Source: Arthrobacter sp. ISL-85 (GTDB lineage: Bacteria > Actinomycetota > Actinomycetes > Actinomycetales > Micrococcaceae). From it: a stretch of 64,000 bases of DNA. The DNA is taken from contig NZ_JAGGPQ010000020.1 in the NCBI RefSeq assembly GCF_018613675.1, forward strand, positions 62,001 through 126,000. Direction: 5' to 3'. Made by a program: the position numbers and the translations under genes. This document shows positions 18,409 to 26,833 of this stretch, in pieces (position 1 is the first letter of the stretch; each line of letters opens with the position of its first letter). The notes under the pieces are model-generated. The model saw nothing but the letters and a program-made list of their open reading frames with translations. It was not told where the DNA came from and did no database searches.

Positions 18409-18535
18409 TCAGGCCGCCGGGACCTGGAAGGTGGGCATAAGCTCAAGCATGCCAAAACTCACGTGACGCGGGGTCTCAAAAGCGTAATCAAGGGCTTTAA
18501 CAATGTCATCAGTCAGTAAACCCGAACCATGTCCG
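18409..18535 (-). pseudogene. Remnant of an SDR gene (C-terminal end only)
   Basis: The leftward frame ending at 18409 reads TDDIVKALDYAFETPRHVSF then GMLELMPTFQVPAA. This matches the last 35-40 residues of NADP-dependent SDRs (pattern DIA-AV-YAL-QPAHV-EI-I-PT-Q). No Rossmann core is present upstream: the frame runs into the promoter of the next gene. Local base use is less GC-rich than in the neighbours. I read it as the tail of a deleted gene. Confidence 0.6.
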
Positions 18536-18544
18536 CGATACTGG

Positions 18545-18590
18545 CCAGCACTGCCAAACAGTGCTGGGATAGTCCTTGGGCAGGGACTAT
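18545..18590. repeat. Two adjacent inverted repeats upstream of the SDR gene
   Basis: CCAGCACTG-CCAAA-CAGTGCTGG (18545-18567) is followed directly by ATAGTCC-N8-GGACTAT (18569-18590). They sit 18-70 bases before the SDR start and may be a terminator of the remnant plus an operator. Function not shown. Confidence 0.5.
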
Positions 18591-18607
18591 GAACGCGGCT
18601 GGAGGCG

Positions 18608-19468
18608 ATGGGCATGGCTTCACTCGAAGGACGGATTGCGCTGGTGACAGGGTCGGGAGGCGGCATTGGCAGCGCCATAGCCGCCGGACTTGCGCGTGAA
18701 GGTGCCCTCGTCGTCGCGGTGGGGCGCTCCGCCGCGCGGGCTGCGGACGCTGTGCAGGCCATCCGCGCCGCAGTCACGGCGGCCCCCGTGGAGCCCCTTG
18801 CCTGTGACCTGTCCGACCAGGCGTCCCTCAGGGCCGCCACGGCAGAATTCCTGTCACGCCATGACCGGCTTGACGTACTGGTGAATACGGCCGGCGTCTT
18901 CCGCAGGGAACGGCATGTAACCGCGGACGGCCTGGAGCTCACCTTCGCCACGAATGTCATGTCCTATTTCCTGCTGACCAATCTCCTCCTCGACGCGCTC
19001 AAGCGTGGCGCGGCCGCAAACGGAACGGCGCGGATCGTGAACCTCGCTTCGAAGTACGGCAACGTCCGGCTCAACTTCGACGACCTCCAGACCGCTACCG
19101 GCAAGTACAGTTTCCTGCGCTCCACGCCGCCCACCATGCTGGGCCGGGTGCTCCTCACGCAGGAGTTCGCCGAGAGGCTCCACGGTTCAGGAGTGGTGGC
19201 CAACGCCGTCCATCCGGGACTCGTGAAGGACACGTCGCTGCTGTTGGATATCGGGGGCCCGTTCCGCTGGCTCACCAACACGTTTGGCAAGAGCACGGAA
19301 CAAGCAGCGGACACGCCCCTGTGGCTGGCCACGGCGCCCGAAACGGCGGCGGTATCGGGCAGGCTGTGGTCCAAGCGCAAGCAGCTGCCAACCCCCGGCA
19401 TGGGTTCTGACCCGGAGGCACGACGGCGGCTCTGGGCTGAGTGCGCGCGTCTCGCCGGCTTCGGGTGA
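18608..19468 (+). CDS. SDR-family protein with altered catalytic motif
   Basis: A 286-residue protein of the retinol-dehydrogenase-like SDR type. It has TGSGGGIG, NTAG (93-96), Ser148 in NLASKYG and HPGLVKDTSL. Where the active-site YxxSK should stand, the sequence is RSTPPTMLGR: Tyr is Thr173 and Lys is Met177. A standard SDR reaction is therefore doubtful. GGAGG at 18601-18605 fits ATG 18614 somewhat better than ATG 18608. It lies next to an SDR remnant on the other strand. Confidence 0.8.
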   Translation: MGMASLEGRIALVTGSGGGIGSAIAAGLAREGALVVAVGRSAARAADAVQAIRAAVTAAPVEPLACDLSDQASLRAATAEFLSRHDRLDVLVNTAGVFRRERHVTADGLELTFATNVMSYFLLTNLLLDALKRGAAANGTARIVNLASKYGNVRLNFDDLQTATGKYSFLRSTPPTMLGRVLLTQEFAERLHGSGVVANAVHPGLVKDTSLLLDIGGPFRWLTNTFGKSTEQAADTPLWLATAPETAAVSGRLWSKRKQLPTPGMGSDPEARRRLWAECARLAGFG

Positions 19469-19609
19469 CTCCGCGGAAGGCCTGTCGTGCGGCGCGTGGG
19501 GACCCTCCGTCGTCGAAAATTCTTGCCGGGAATTAGTTGCGCCCATCCGGCGTTGTCGATCTGTCCGGAACATTCTGGACATCAGCAGCTGGACAGGAGA
19601 ACACACCAC

Positions 19610-19909
19610 ATGTCAGTTGACTACGACGCTCCGCGGGTGGCTCCGGAGGAAGAGCCGAACGTCGCCCTGGAGGAGCTGAAGTCCGATAAGTCCGGCCGAC
19701 GTGAGGCCGCTCCCGACATGGACGAATCGGACCTCGCGGACGGCTTCGAGCTGCCCGGCGCAGACCTCTCCAACGAGGAACTCCTCATCCAGGTGGTCCC
19801 TGTGCAGGCAGACGAATTTACGTGCATGTCCTGCTTCCTGGTGCACCACCGCAGCCAGTTGGCCCGTGAGAAGGACGGCAGGAAGTACTGCAAGGAATGT
19901 GAGGGCTAG
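19610..19909 (+). CDS. DUF4193 zinc-ribbon-like protein
   Basis: A 99-residue acidic protein conserved in actinobacteria. FELPGADLSNEELLIQVVP, CMSCFLVHHRSQLA and CKECEG show two CxxC pairs, probably binding zinc; the function is unknown. The ATG at 19610 follows ACAGGAGA. The family DUF4193 is recognised from its FELPGADLS and FTC-SCFLVHHRSQLA pattern. A small hairpin (19954-19971) follows. Confidence 0.85.
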   Translation: MSVDYDAPRVAPEEEPNVALEELKSDKSGRREAAPDMDESDLADGFELPGADLSNEELLIQVVPVQADEFTCMSCFLVHHRSQLAREKDGRKYCKECEG

Positions 19910-19953
19910 CAGGGGGACCTTGGCCGGCCAGGTTCGGTTTTCAACTAATGGAA

Positions 19954-19971
19954 TCCGGCCTCGTGGCCGGA
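19954..19971 (+). terminator. Short hairpin after the DUF4193 gene
   Basis: TCCGGCC-TCGT-GGCCGGA forms a 7-bp stem, 45 bases past the stop, without a T-run. Confidence 0.4.
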
Positions 19972-20036
19972 GCGCGCGCCAGCCATGATGTAGGTCACGC
20001 TCCGGCAAGGGCCGGCCGACTGGCAAGAAGTAAACC

Positions 20037-20174
20037 ATGTCCCTCAGCGTTAAGGAAATGAACAAGCAGCTCCTGGTGGCCAACGCGCTGCCCGGCGAGG
20101 CGGTCCCGTATTACATGGCCTCGGGCGGAGGTGCGCGAATGAAACTGGTTCGGCGGCCACGGCACGCTGGCTAA
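20037..20174 (+). pseudogene. Truncated cupin-like 5' gene fragment
   Basis: A 45-codon frame starts at ATG 20037 (MSLSVKEMNKQLLVANALPG, then EAVPYYMASGGGAR). The YYMASGGGAR segment resembles the start of cupin or quercetin-dioxygenase-like proteins. The frame then runs into a stop, while the next frame reads GGHGTLAKELGH for a few codons. It looks like the 5' stub of a deleted or frameshifted gene. A real short peptide cannot be excluded. Confidence 0.35.
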
Positions 20175-20192
20175 GGAATTAGGGCACCGGGC

Positions 20193-20230
20193 TTGAACCT
20201 GACGTCGCGTCAGGTCCTACGGTTGGCGGT
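20193..20230 (+). promoter_or_regulatory. MerR-type promoter/operator with 19-base spacer
   Basis: TTGAAC (20193-20198) and TACGGT (20218-20223) are separated by 19 bases, the long spacer typical of MerR-controlled promoters. The spacer holds the dyad ACCTGACG-TCG-CGTCAGGT (20197-20215). The predicted transcription start falls at about 20230-20231, at the ATG, so the regulator's mRNA is probably leaderless. Confidence 0.75.
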
Positions 20231-21031
20231 ATGGAGGATTTCGAAGAACCCCGCTGGAGCATCGGCGAGCTGGCCGCGGCAACGGGCGTTACTGTCAGGG
20301 CGCTGCACCACTACGACAGCATCGGGCTGCTCCGGGCAGGCGAGCGGACCGCGGCCGGCCACCGTCGCTATACGGAGCAGGATCTGCGGCAGCTCTACAG
20401 CATCCGGTCCCTGCGCAGCCTGGGAATGCCGCTTGGCGACATCGCCATGGTGCTGGGCGGATCGGACCGGGGTCCGGAGTCCCTGCAGAAGCTGCTGCTG
20501 CGGCAGCTTGATGCCTTGGGCGGACAGGCCCTGCAGCTGGAGCAGCTCCAGCGGACCATCCGGGAACTGCTGGACCGCCTCAACGGAAACGGGGACGCTG
20601 AGCCCGCCTACTTCATGACCGTACTGGAAAGGATGAGCATGTTTGAGAACTACTTCACGGAGGACCAGCGCCGGGAACTCGACGGGCAGCGTGCCCGCTT
20701 GGGCCAGGAAGCCACGGAGGACTCACGGAACGAGTGGGTGGGCTTGGTTGAGGAGGGCCTGCGCCAGGTCGACGGCGGTGTCCCCGCCACCAGCGTCGAA
20801 GCAACGGGACTGGTGAGCCGCTGGGATGAGCTGGGCTCCCGTTTTCACAGCAGCGAGGGCACCAAGGCGGCAGCCCGCTCCATGTGGAGCGAGAACAGCG
20901 CCGAGCTGAGCAGCGCGTTGCCCTGGACCGCTCAACAAATGCAGGCGCTGCTGGCGCACCTGCAGGAAGCGCGGAAGGCAGCCCAGGACAGCGCAGCCCA
21001 GGACACGGCGGAGGGCGGGGACGTCAGCTGA
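20231..21031 (+). CDS. MerR-family regulator with TipAS-type C-terminal domain
   Basis: A 266-residue regulator. The N-terminal winged helix is WSIGELAAATGVTVRALHHY, then DSIGLLRAGERTAAGHRRYT. A coiled-coil dimerisation helix (about 85-118) follows, then a TipAS-like antibiotic-sensing region (MSMFENYFTEDQRREL). Such proteins bend a promoter with an overlong spacer when they bind a ligand. The dyad promoter immediately upstream indicates autoregulation. No partner gene is apparent next to it; its other targets are unknown. Confidence 0.9.
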   Translation: MEDFEEPRWSIGELAAATGVTVRALHHYDSIGLLRAGERTAAGHRRYTEQDLRQLYSIRSLRSLGMPLGDIAMVLGGSDRGPESLQKLLLRQLDALGGQALQLEQLQRTIRELLDRLNGNGDAEPAYFMTVLERMSMFENYFTEDQRRELDGQRARLGQEATEDSRNEWVGLVEEGLRQVDGGVPATSVEATGLVSRWDELGSRFHSSEGTKAAARSMWSENSAELSSALPWTAQQMQALLAHLQEARKAAQDSAAQDTAEGGDVS

Positions 21032-21058
21032 CGACCCCGCCTTGCCTGGCAGTTCCCC

Positions 21059-21541
21059 TCAGCTGACCAGCACCTGGGTGGCCGATTCCTTCAGCTTGCC
21101 GTTGGCCCACTTCATCTGGCGGATGGTCTGGGGATGGCACTTTTCGGCCAGGGCCAGCAGGTCCTTGTCCTTCATCCCCTGCGCGGCCTGGGCCAGCAGT
21201 TCCCAGTCGGCCGACACCCCGCAGGCCTTCAGGTAGAGCTCGCGGAGATCCCGCAGCAGCAGCAAACCGGTTTCAGGGCGCCGGCCCGCCATTTCGCTGC
21301 CCTTCTCCCGCATGGTTTCCATCAGCCCCATTTCGCCCCGCGGTTCAGGGTCAAGGTCCAGGCCGTAGTTCTTGCCCATGGCCGCGATATCCCGCACGTG
21401 CTGCTGGGACCAGCGGGCCAGGTCCCGCGCCAGGTGGTAGATCTCGTGGTCCACCTTGTGCCGCTCCGAGATGGTCAGCAAGTGGTGCGCCAGGTCATTT
21501 TCGGATCGGTGCATTTCCTCAAGAACCAGACCGAACTTCAT
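21059..21541 (-). CDS. Uncharacterised helical protein partnered with molybdopterin oxidoreductase
   Basis: A 160-residue protein with no recognised domain. Its N-terminal half is helical and rich in His and Glu (EEMHRSENDLAHHLLTISER, HKVDHEIYHLARDLARW), similar in spacing to four-helix metal-binding bundles, but no family is assigned. Its ATG overlaps the stop of the upstream oxidoreductase gene by 4 bases, so they are made together. It could be a dedicated accessory or chaperone for that enzyme (inference). Confidence 0.7.
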   Translation of the reverse strand: MKFGLVLEEMHRSENDLAHHLLTISERHKVDHEIYHLARDLARWSQQHVRDIAAMGKNYGLDLDPEPRGEMGLMETMREKGSEMAGRRPETGLLLLRDLRELYLKACGVSADWELLAQAAQGMKDKDLLALAEKCHPQTIRQMKWANGKLKESATQVLVS

Positions 21542-24003
21542 CGTGCCCCTCCTGCCGTACCGGTCGCTTCGTCTGCCAGGGCAGTGGCAATTCCCCTGGT
21601 CCTGGCGTCTTCCGGGAAGTCGCCAACAGGGGCGGACGCGGTGTTGGTAGGCGCCGGGGACGGCGCGTCACCGCCGGAAACCCGCGTGATACGCGCAGCT
21701 GCCGTCTTGAAGATGGGTTGCTTGGATGCCGCATCCCAGTCCGTGATGGTGAGCTCATTCGCTGCCCTGCCCGCCCCGTCCGGCTGGTGGCCGCCGTCGG
21801 TGTCCCAGTAGCCGTAGTGGAAGGGCAGGAACAGCACGCCGTTCCGGATGCCGCTGATCCGCACCTTGGCACGGACGGACCCACGGGGTGTCTCCACCTC
21901 CGCAAGGTCACCTTCGGCAATCCCGTACGCGCCGGCGTCGTCCGCTGACAACTCCACCCACACGTCCGGTGCCGCCGCGTTCAGCTCCGGCGCCCGGCCG
22001 GTCTTGGTGCGGGTGTGGAACTGGTAGAGCGTGCGGCCGGTGATGAGCTGGAGCGGGAAGTCCTGGCTGGGCAACTCGTGGGGCGGCATGTACTCGGCGG
22101 CCTTGATGATGGCCTTGCCCTCCGGGTTGAGGGCCTTGTACTCGGCCGGGTCCACAGGGGCACCCGTGATCAGGTCGCGGCCGTAGGTTTCGCAGTACTC
22201 GGGGTGTGCCCAGAACTTGCCATCGGCGTAGATGCGTTCCGTGCCGTCCGGGTTCTCCTCGTTGCACGGCCACTGGATGCCGGAGCCGCCGCGCAGCTTA
22301 TCGTAGGTGATGCCCGTGTAGTCGCAGGGGCGCCCTCGGGTGCATGCCTTCCAGGCTTCGAAGGCGGATTCGGAATCGTGCCACTTGATCAGGGGCTGCC
22401 CGTCCTTGTCCTGCAGGCCCATCCGGTGTGCGTAGTCGATGAAGATGTCCAGGTCAGCTTTGGCCTCGCCGGGAGGGTCCACCGCCTTCTCCGAGAGGTG
22501 GACGGTGCGGTCCGCGTTGGTGAAGGTTCCGGTCTTTTCGCCCCAGGTGGCGGCGGGAAGGACGACGTCGGCCAGCTGGGCTGTCTCGGACAGGAAGATG
22601 TCCTGCACCACCAGGAACAGCCGGTCCTGCTCCAGGATGCCGCGGATGCGCGCCAGCTCGGGCAGCGAGACGGCGGGATTGGTGCCGCTGACCCACAGCA
22701 TCCGGATGGAGCCGTCCTCCGCGTACCGCATCATCTGCATGACGTGCGTGGGCGGGGAGTAGTGCGGGATGGACATAGGGTCCACGTTCCATACCCGGGC
22801 CAGGTCCTTGATGTGGGCATCGTTGGACCAGTTGCGGAAGGCGGCGAGGTCGCCGTCGGCCCCGCATTCACGGGTGTTCTCGGCGGTGGGCTGGCCGTTC
22901 ATCTGCAGGATGCCGCAGCCGGGCTTGCCCAGCATGCCGCGGATGATGTTCACGTTGTTGACCTGGACGGCGGCCGCGGTGGCCTGGTTGGACTGGTAGA
23001 AGCCCTGCAGCACCGTGGACAGCAGCCGCTCGGCATGGCCGATGATGCTCGCTGCCTCCTGGATTTGCTCCGCCGGGACACCGCAGATTTCCGCCACCAG
23101 TGCCGGCGGGTAGTTCCTGACCTCTTTTTCGAGCTCCGGGTACCCCACGGTATGGGCCTGGATGTACTCCTGGTCAATCCAGCCGTTGCGGATGATTTCG
23201 TGCAGGATGCCGTTCATCAGGGCCACGTTGGTGCCGGGCCTCGGCGCCAGGTGGAGGGTGGCGGCCTTGGCAACGGGCGTCATCCGTGGATCGACGCAGA
23301 TGATTTTGGGCGGGTTGGGTCCCGCCAGCCGGTCCAGCATCCTGGTCCAGAGGACGGTCTGCGTCTCTGCGACGTTGTGCCCGTACAGTGCGATGACGTC
23401 GGCGTGGTCCACGTCCGTATAGGAGCCGGGCTGGCCGTCGCAGCCGAACGATTCCTTCAGCGCCTCCCCCGCCGTGGCCGTGCACAGCCGCGTGTTTCCG
23501 TCCACGTGGTTGGTGCCGATGCCGCCGTGCGCCATGGTGCCCAGGGTGTAGTACTCCTCGGAAAAGAGCTGGCCGGTGGTGTAGAAACCGATGGCGCTGG
23601 GGCCCTGCTCCGCCAGCAGCGACTTCGACCTGTCCACGACGCGCTTCATTGCGGTGTCCCAGTCCGTCTCCACCAGTTTTCCGCCCTCGCGGATGAGGGG
23701 TTTGGTGAGCCGGTCCGGTGAGGCGTTCGCCTGCCACCCGTAGAGGTCCTTCGGTCCCAGCCGGCCGTGGTTGACCCGGTCCGAGGCGCGCCCGCGCACG
23801 CCGACGATCCGTTTGTCCTTGACCGCGATGTCCATGGCGTCGCCGTTTGAGTGGAGGAGCGACGCCGTCTGGACCCACCGGTCCACGTCCTCCGGCGCCA
23901 CCCCCTCGGCCAGGTGGGTGTCCACCCGGACCGGCCATTCACCGCCGCTTCCGTATGGCGTCCGTGTCCCCCATGGTTCAGCTATTCGGTCAATCCGAGT
24001 CAT
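21538..24003 (-). CDS. Molybdopterin oxidoreductase without the N-terminal Fe-S cluster motif
   Basis: An 821-residue protein of the formate dehydrogenase/nitrate reductase (DMSO reductase) superfamily. GRLGPKDLYGWQANASPDRL, HVDGNTRLCTATAG, and VSGTNPAVSLPEL mark the MGD-binding domains; Cys174 is at the position of the molybdenum ligand of Nap/Nas-type enzymes. The expected CxxCxxxC-x27-C cluster ligands are replaced by Ser48, His51, Asp55 and Gly83. There is no twin-arginine signal, so it is cytosolic. The substrate is unknown; electron transfer must differ from Fe-S relatives. It is co-translated with the 160-residue protein. Confidence 0.88.
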   Translation of the reverse strand: MTRIDRIAEPWGTRTPYGSGGEWPVRVDTHLAEGVAPEDVDRWVQTASLLHSNGDAMDIAVKDKRIVGVRGRASDRVNHGRLGPKDLYGWQANASPDRLTKPLIREGGKLVETDWDTAMKRVVDRSKSLLAEQGPSAIGFYTTGQLFSEEYYTLGTMAHGGIGTNHVDGNTRLCTATAGEALKESFGCDGQPGSYTDVDHADVIALYGHNVAETQTVLWTRMLDRLAGPNPPKIICVDPRMTPVAKAATLHLAPRPGTNVALMNGILHEIIRNGWIDQEYIQAHTVGYPELEKEVRNYPPALVAEICGVPAEQIQEAASIIGHAERLLSTVLQGFYQSNQATAAAVQVNNVNIIRGMLGKPGCGILQMNGQPTAENTRECGADGDLAAFRNWSNDAHIKDLARVWNVDPMSIPHYSPPTHVMQMMRYAEDGSIRMLWVSGTNPAVSLPELARIRGILEQDRLFLVVQDIFLSETAQLADVVLPAATWGEKTGTFTNADRTVHLSEKAVDPPGEAKADLDIFIDYAHRMGLQDKDGQPLIKWHDSESAFEAWKACTRGRPCDYTGITYDKLRGGSGIQWPCNEENPDGTERIYADGKFWAHPEYCETYGRDLITGAPVDPAEYKALNPEGKAIIKAAEYMPPHELPSQDFPLQLITGRTLYQFHTRTKTGRAPELNAAAPDVWVELSADDAGAYGIAEGDLAEVETPRGSVRAKVRISGIRNGVLFLPFHYGYWDTDGGHQPDGAGRAANELTITDWDAASKQPIFKTAAARITRVSGGDAPSPAPTNTASAPVGDFPEDARTRGIATALADEATGTAGGAR

Positions 24004-24128
24004 CTGTCCATCTCCTCGCAGGAACTGGCGGACAGCGCCGGAACGGCGTTGTCCCTACCGGCTCCCGTACCCAAAAAGGGCTGGCGGAAACTGACGGGTT
24101 GGTGGCTCTGGAAAGGTGGCGGCGCTGG

Positions 24129-25160
24129 TCAGGCCTGTTTTCCGGGCGTGGCCGGCTCGTCCTGAAGCACGCGCTTGTCCTGCAGCGGCCGCCGGGCCAG
24201 CCAGGCCGCCACGATGGCACCGGAGATGTTGTGCCACAGCGAGAAGACCGCGGAGGGCAGTGCGGCCAGGGGCGTGAAGTGGGCCGTGGCAAGGGTCGCT
24301 GCCAGGCCGGAGTTCTGCATGCCCACTTCGAACGCGAGGGCGCGGCGGGCTTTGTCGTCCAGGCGGCCCAGCTTGCCGGCGAGGTAGCCCAGGCCCAGGC
24401 CAAAGCCGTTGTGCAGCACCACCGCGAGGAACACGATAGCCCCGGCATCGATGATCTTGTTGGCGCTTCCGGCCACCACGATGGCCACGATCAGGGAAAT
24501 CACGACGGCGGACGCCCACGGCAGTGCGGGCAGCACCTTGGCCACGAGTTTCTTGAGGAAGAGCCGGGCGAGGAGGCCGGCGACTACGGGAAGCAGGACG
24601 GTCTTGACGATGTCCAGGACCATTCCCGCGGCGTCGATCTGCAGGTAGGAACCCGCGAGGAACAGGACCAGCAAAGGGGTGACGATCGGGGCGATCAGGG
24701 TGGAGACGGAGGCCACCGCCACGGACAGGGCAACATCGCCCTTGGCCAGGAAGGCCATGACGTTCGAGGCCGTACCGGAGGGCGCGCAGCCCACCAGGAT
24801 CACGCCGACAGCCAGTTCCGGCGGGAGGTTGAGGGCGCCGGCGATGAGCCAGCCGGCGCCGGGCATGATGACGTAGTGCGCCACGATGCCCAGCGCCACC
24901 GCCCACGGGCGTTTGGCCACCGCGGCGAAGTCCGGCGGAGTCAGCGTGAGGCCCATGCAGAACATGATGATGCCCAGCAGATAGGGCACGCTGGGGGCCA
25001 TGGGTTTGAAGACTCCGGGGAGCAGGAAGCCGAGGATGCCTGCGACGACCACCAGGATGGGGAACACCGTCACGGCGATGCGGGCGATCCTGCTCTCCGC
25101 TTGCAGCGCGGGGTTGACGGGTGTCCCGTCCGAATTCTGGGGTTTAGTTGCCTCAAGCAT
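24129..25160 (-). CDS. Bile acid:Na+ symporter (BASS) family transporter
   Basis: A 343-residue membrane protein with about ten helices. GIIMFCMGLTLTPPDFA, LVGCAPSGTASNVMAFLAKG and FEVGMQNSGLAATLA are the BASS-family motifs, with paired Asn/Ser/Glu residues that bind sodium. It imports organic anions such as keto acids or pantoate-like compounds. I choose ATG 25160 (MLEATKPQNSDG); the frame is open to an ATG at 25232, but that extension has no family resemblance. It is 126 bases from the oxidoreductase gene, same strand. Confidence 0.85.
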   Translation of the reverse strand: MLEATKPQNSDGTPVNPALQAESRIARIAVTVFPILVVVAGILGFLLPGVFKPMAPSVPYLLGIIMFCMGLTLTPPDFAAVAKRPWAVALGIVAHYVIMPGAGWLIAGALNLPPELAVGVILVGCAPSGTASNVMAFLAKGDVALSVAVASVSTLIAPIVTPLLVLFLAGSYLQIDAAGMVLDIVKTVLLPVVAGLLARLFLKKLVAKVLPALPWASAVVISLIVAIVVAGSANKIIDAGAIVFLAVVLHNGFGLGLGYLAGKLGRLDDKARRALAFEVGMQNSGLAATLATAHFTPLAALPSAVFSLWHNISGAIVAAWLARRPLQDKRVLQDEPATPGKQA

Positions 25161-25263
25161 CCAATCATGGTGGCACCGGCTGGTACGGTTCCGCCAATTG
25201 ATGACCGTGAACGGTAACAACGGCGGAACCATACTGCGCCCGGACTCCCCGTGACATCAGTAG

Positions 25264-26826
25264 TCAGAGCTGCTTACGGAGCTCCATCTTCCGGATCTTG
25301 CCGCTGGCGGTGCGCGGCATGTCCTCCACCACCACCAGCGACTTGGGGATCTTGTAGCGGGCCAGCCTGCCATCGAGGAAGCCGCGCAGTTCCTCCGCGG
25401 TCAGTGATCCGCCCTCGCGCAGGGTCACGATCGCCTGGGGAACCTCGCCCCACTTGTCATCCGGGACGCCGATGACGGCTACGCTGCCCACGGCGGTGTG
25501 CTCCGCGATGACGGCTTCCACCTCGGCCGGGTAGATGTTCTCCCCACCGGAGATGATCATGTCCTTGAGCCGGTCCGAGACGAACAGGAAACCTTCCTGG
25601 TCCCGGTAGCCCATGTCACCCGAGCGGAACCAGGCCCCGTCCGCGTAGCTGGCAGCTGTCGCCTCCGGGCGGTTCCAGTACTCCTTGATCACGTTGGGAC
25701 CGGAAATCTGGATCTCCCCCACCTCGCCCGGTGCCACCGTTCCGCCCATGGGATCGGCGATCCGGACCTCCGTGAAGAAGTGCGGCAGGCCCGCCGAGCC
25801 GGCCTTGGCGCGGGACCGGTCCACGGGAAGCATGGTGACACCGGGGGCTGTTTCGGTCATGCCGTAGCAGCTGGTGAAGCCGATGCCGCGGTCCTCATAG
25901 GCGTCCAGGACCCGGCGCGGAATGGCGGAGCCGCCGCACGTGAGCTTGTCCAGGGAACTGAGGTCCGCAGTTGCCCATCCCGGATCCTCGCAGAGAAGCT
26001 GGAACGTGGTGGGCACCCCGTTCAGGGTGGTCACCTTGTGCTCCTGGATCAGTTCCAGGACGCGGGCGGGATCGAACTTGGCCTCAAGCACCACGGTGGC
26101 CCCCTTGAGCAGCATGGGCAGCAGCCCCATGTCCAGCGACGCCACGTGGAACAGCGGCGAGATCATCAGCGCCACATCGTTGCGGTTCAGGTCCATGTCC
26201 ACGATGGTGTTGATGCAGTTCCACGTGATGTTCCCGTGCGTCAGCAAGGCACCCTTGGGCTTCCCCGTGGTCCCCGAGGTATAGAGGATCATGGCCGGGT
26301 CGTCGTGGCCCACCGGCACGTCGATCGGTTCGGGCGACGCTGCCTGCAGCGCCGCCTCGTAATGCGAAACCGCGGCGAAGCGTTCGACGGCGGCCGGTGC
26401 CATTACGGCGGAAGGTTCCGTCCCGCCGTCGGCCGCTACCACCAGGCGGTGGGCAATGCCGGTCCCCTCCAGTGCCGCGGCTGCGGAGGCCTCCAGGGCG
26501 GCCGCATTGACCAGGAGCCGGGCGCCGGAATCCTGCAGCTGGAACTGCAGTTCCGGCGGGGCGAGCCGGGTGTTGAGCGGCACGAAGATGGCGCCCAGGA
26601 GGCCGCACGCGAAGAACGTTTCCACGAAGGAAGGGTGGTTCTCCCCGAGGTAGGCCACCCGGTCCCCCTTGGCCACTCCCCTGTCGCGGAGCGCGTTGGC
26701 AAGGCGGTCGGTCCGTTCGGCAAGCTCTTCGTAGCTCAGGGTGCCGGCTCGGGACACGAGGGCTGCCTTGGAACCCGACTTCCGGCGGCGGCGCTGCAGC
26801 CAGGATCCAACTCCGTTGTTGTCCAT
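25264..26826 (-). CDS. Acyl-CoA synthetase (AMP-binding)
   Basis: A complete 520-residue ligase. P-loop ILYTSGTTGKPKGALLTHGN, SCYGMTETAP, AWFRSGDMG, DRLKDMIISGGENIYP and the catalytic lysine in TASGKIRKMEL are all intact. It activates a carboxylic acid with ATP and CoA. It is the last gene of the leftward operon with an MHS transporter, MaoC hydratase, acyl-CoA dehydrogenase, amidohydrolase and SDR, so it probably primes the imported acid for beta-oxidation. The ATG is 7 bases after the transporter stop. Confidence 0.92.
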   Translation of the reverse strand: MDNNGVGSWLQRRRRKSGSKAALVSRAGTLSYEELAERTDRLANALRDRGVAKGDRVAYLGENHPSFVETFFACGLLGAIFVPLNTRLAPPELQFQLQDSGARLLVNAAALEASAAAALEGTGIAHRLVVAADGGTEPSAVMAPAAVERFAAVSHYEAALQAASPEPIDVPVGHDDPAMILYTSGTTGKPKGALLTHGNITWNCINTIVDMDLNRNDVALMISPLFHVASLDMGLLPMLLKGATVVLEAKFDPARVLELIQEHKVTTLNGVPTTFQLLCEDPGWATADLSSLDKLTCGGSAIPRRVLDAYEDRGIGFTSCYGMTETAPGVTMLPVDRSRAKAGSAGLPHFFTEVRIADPMGGTVAPGEVGEIQISGPNVIKEYWNRPEATAASYADGAWFRSGDMGYRDQEGFLFVSDRLKDMIISGGENIYPAEVEAVIAEHTAVGSVAVIGVPDDKWGEVPQAIVTLREGGSLTAEELRGFLDGRLARYKIPKSLVVVEDMPRTASGKIRKMELRKQL

Positions 26827-26833
26827 GGTTCTC

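Noticed and set aside
18409..18960. Leftward 183-codon gene
   Set aside because: Most of it is antisense to the SDR gene; only the first 38 codons from its 3' end resemble a protein, so it is treated as a remnant.
22015..23721. Rightward open frame of 568 codons
   Set aside because: Antisense to the molybdopterin oxidoreductase; composition is typical of a shadow frame.
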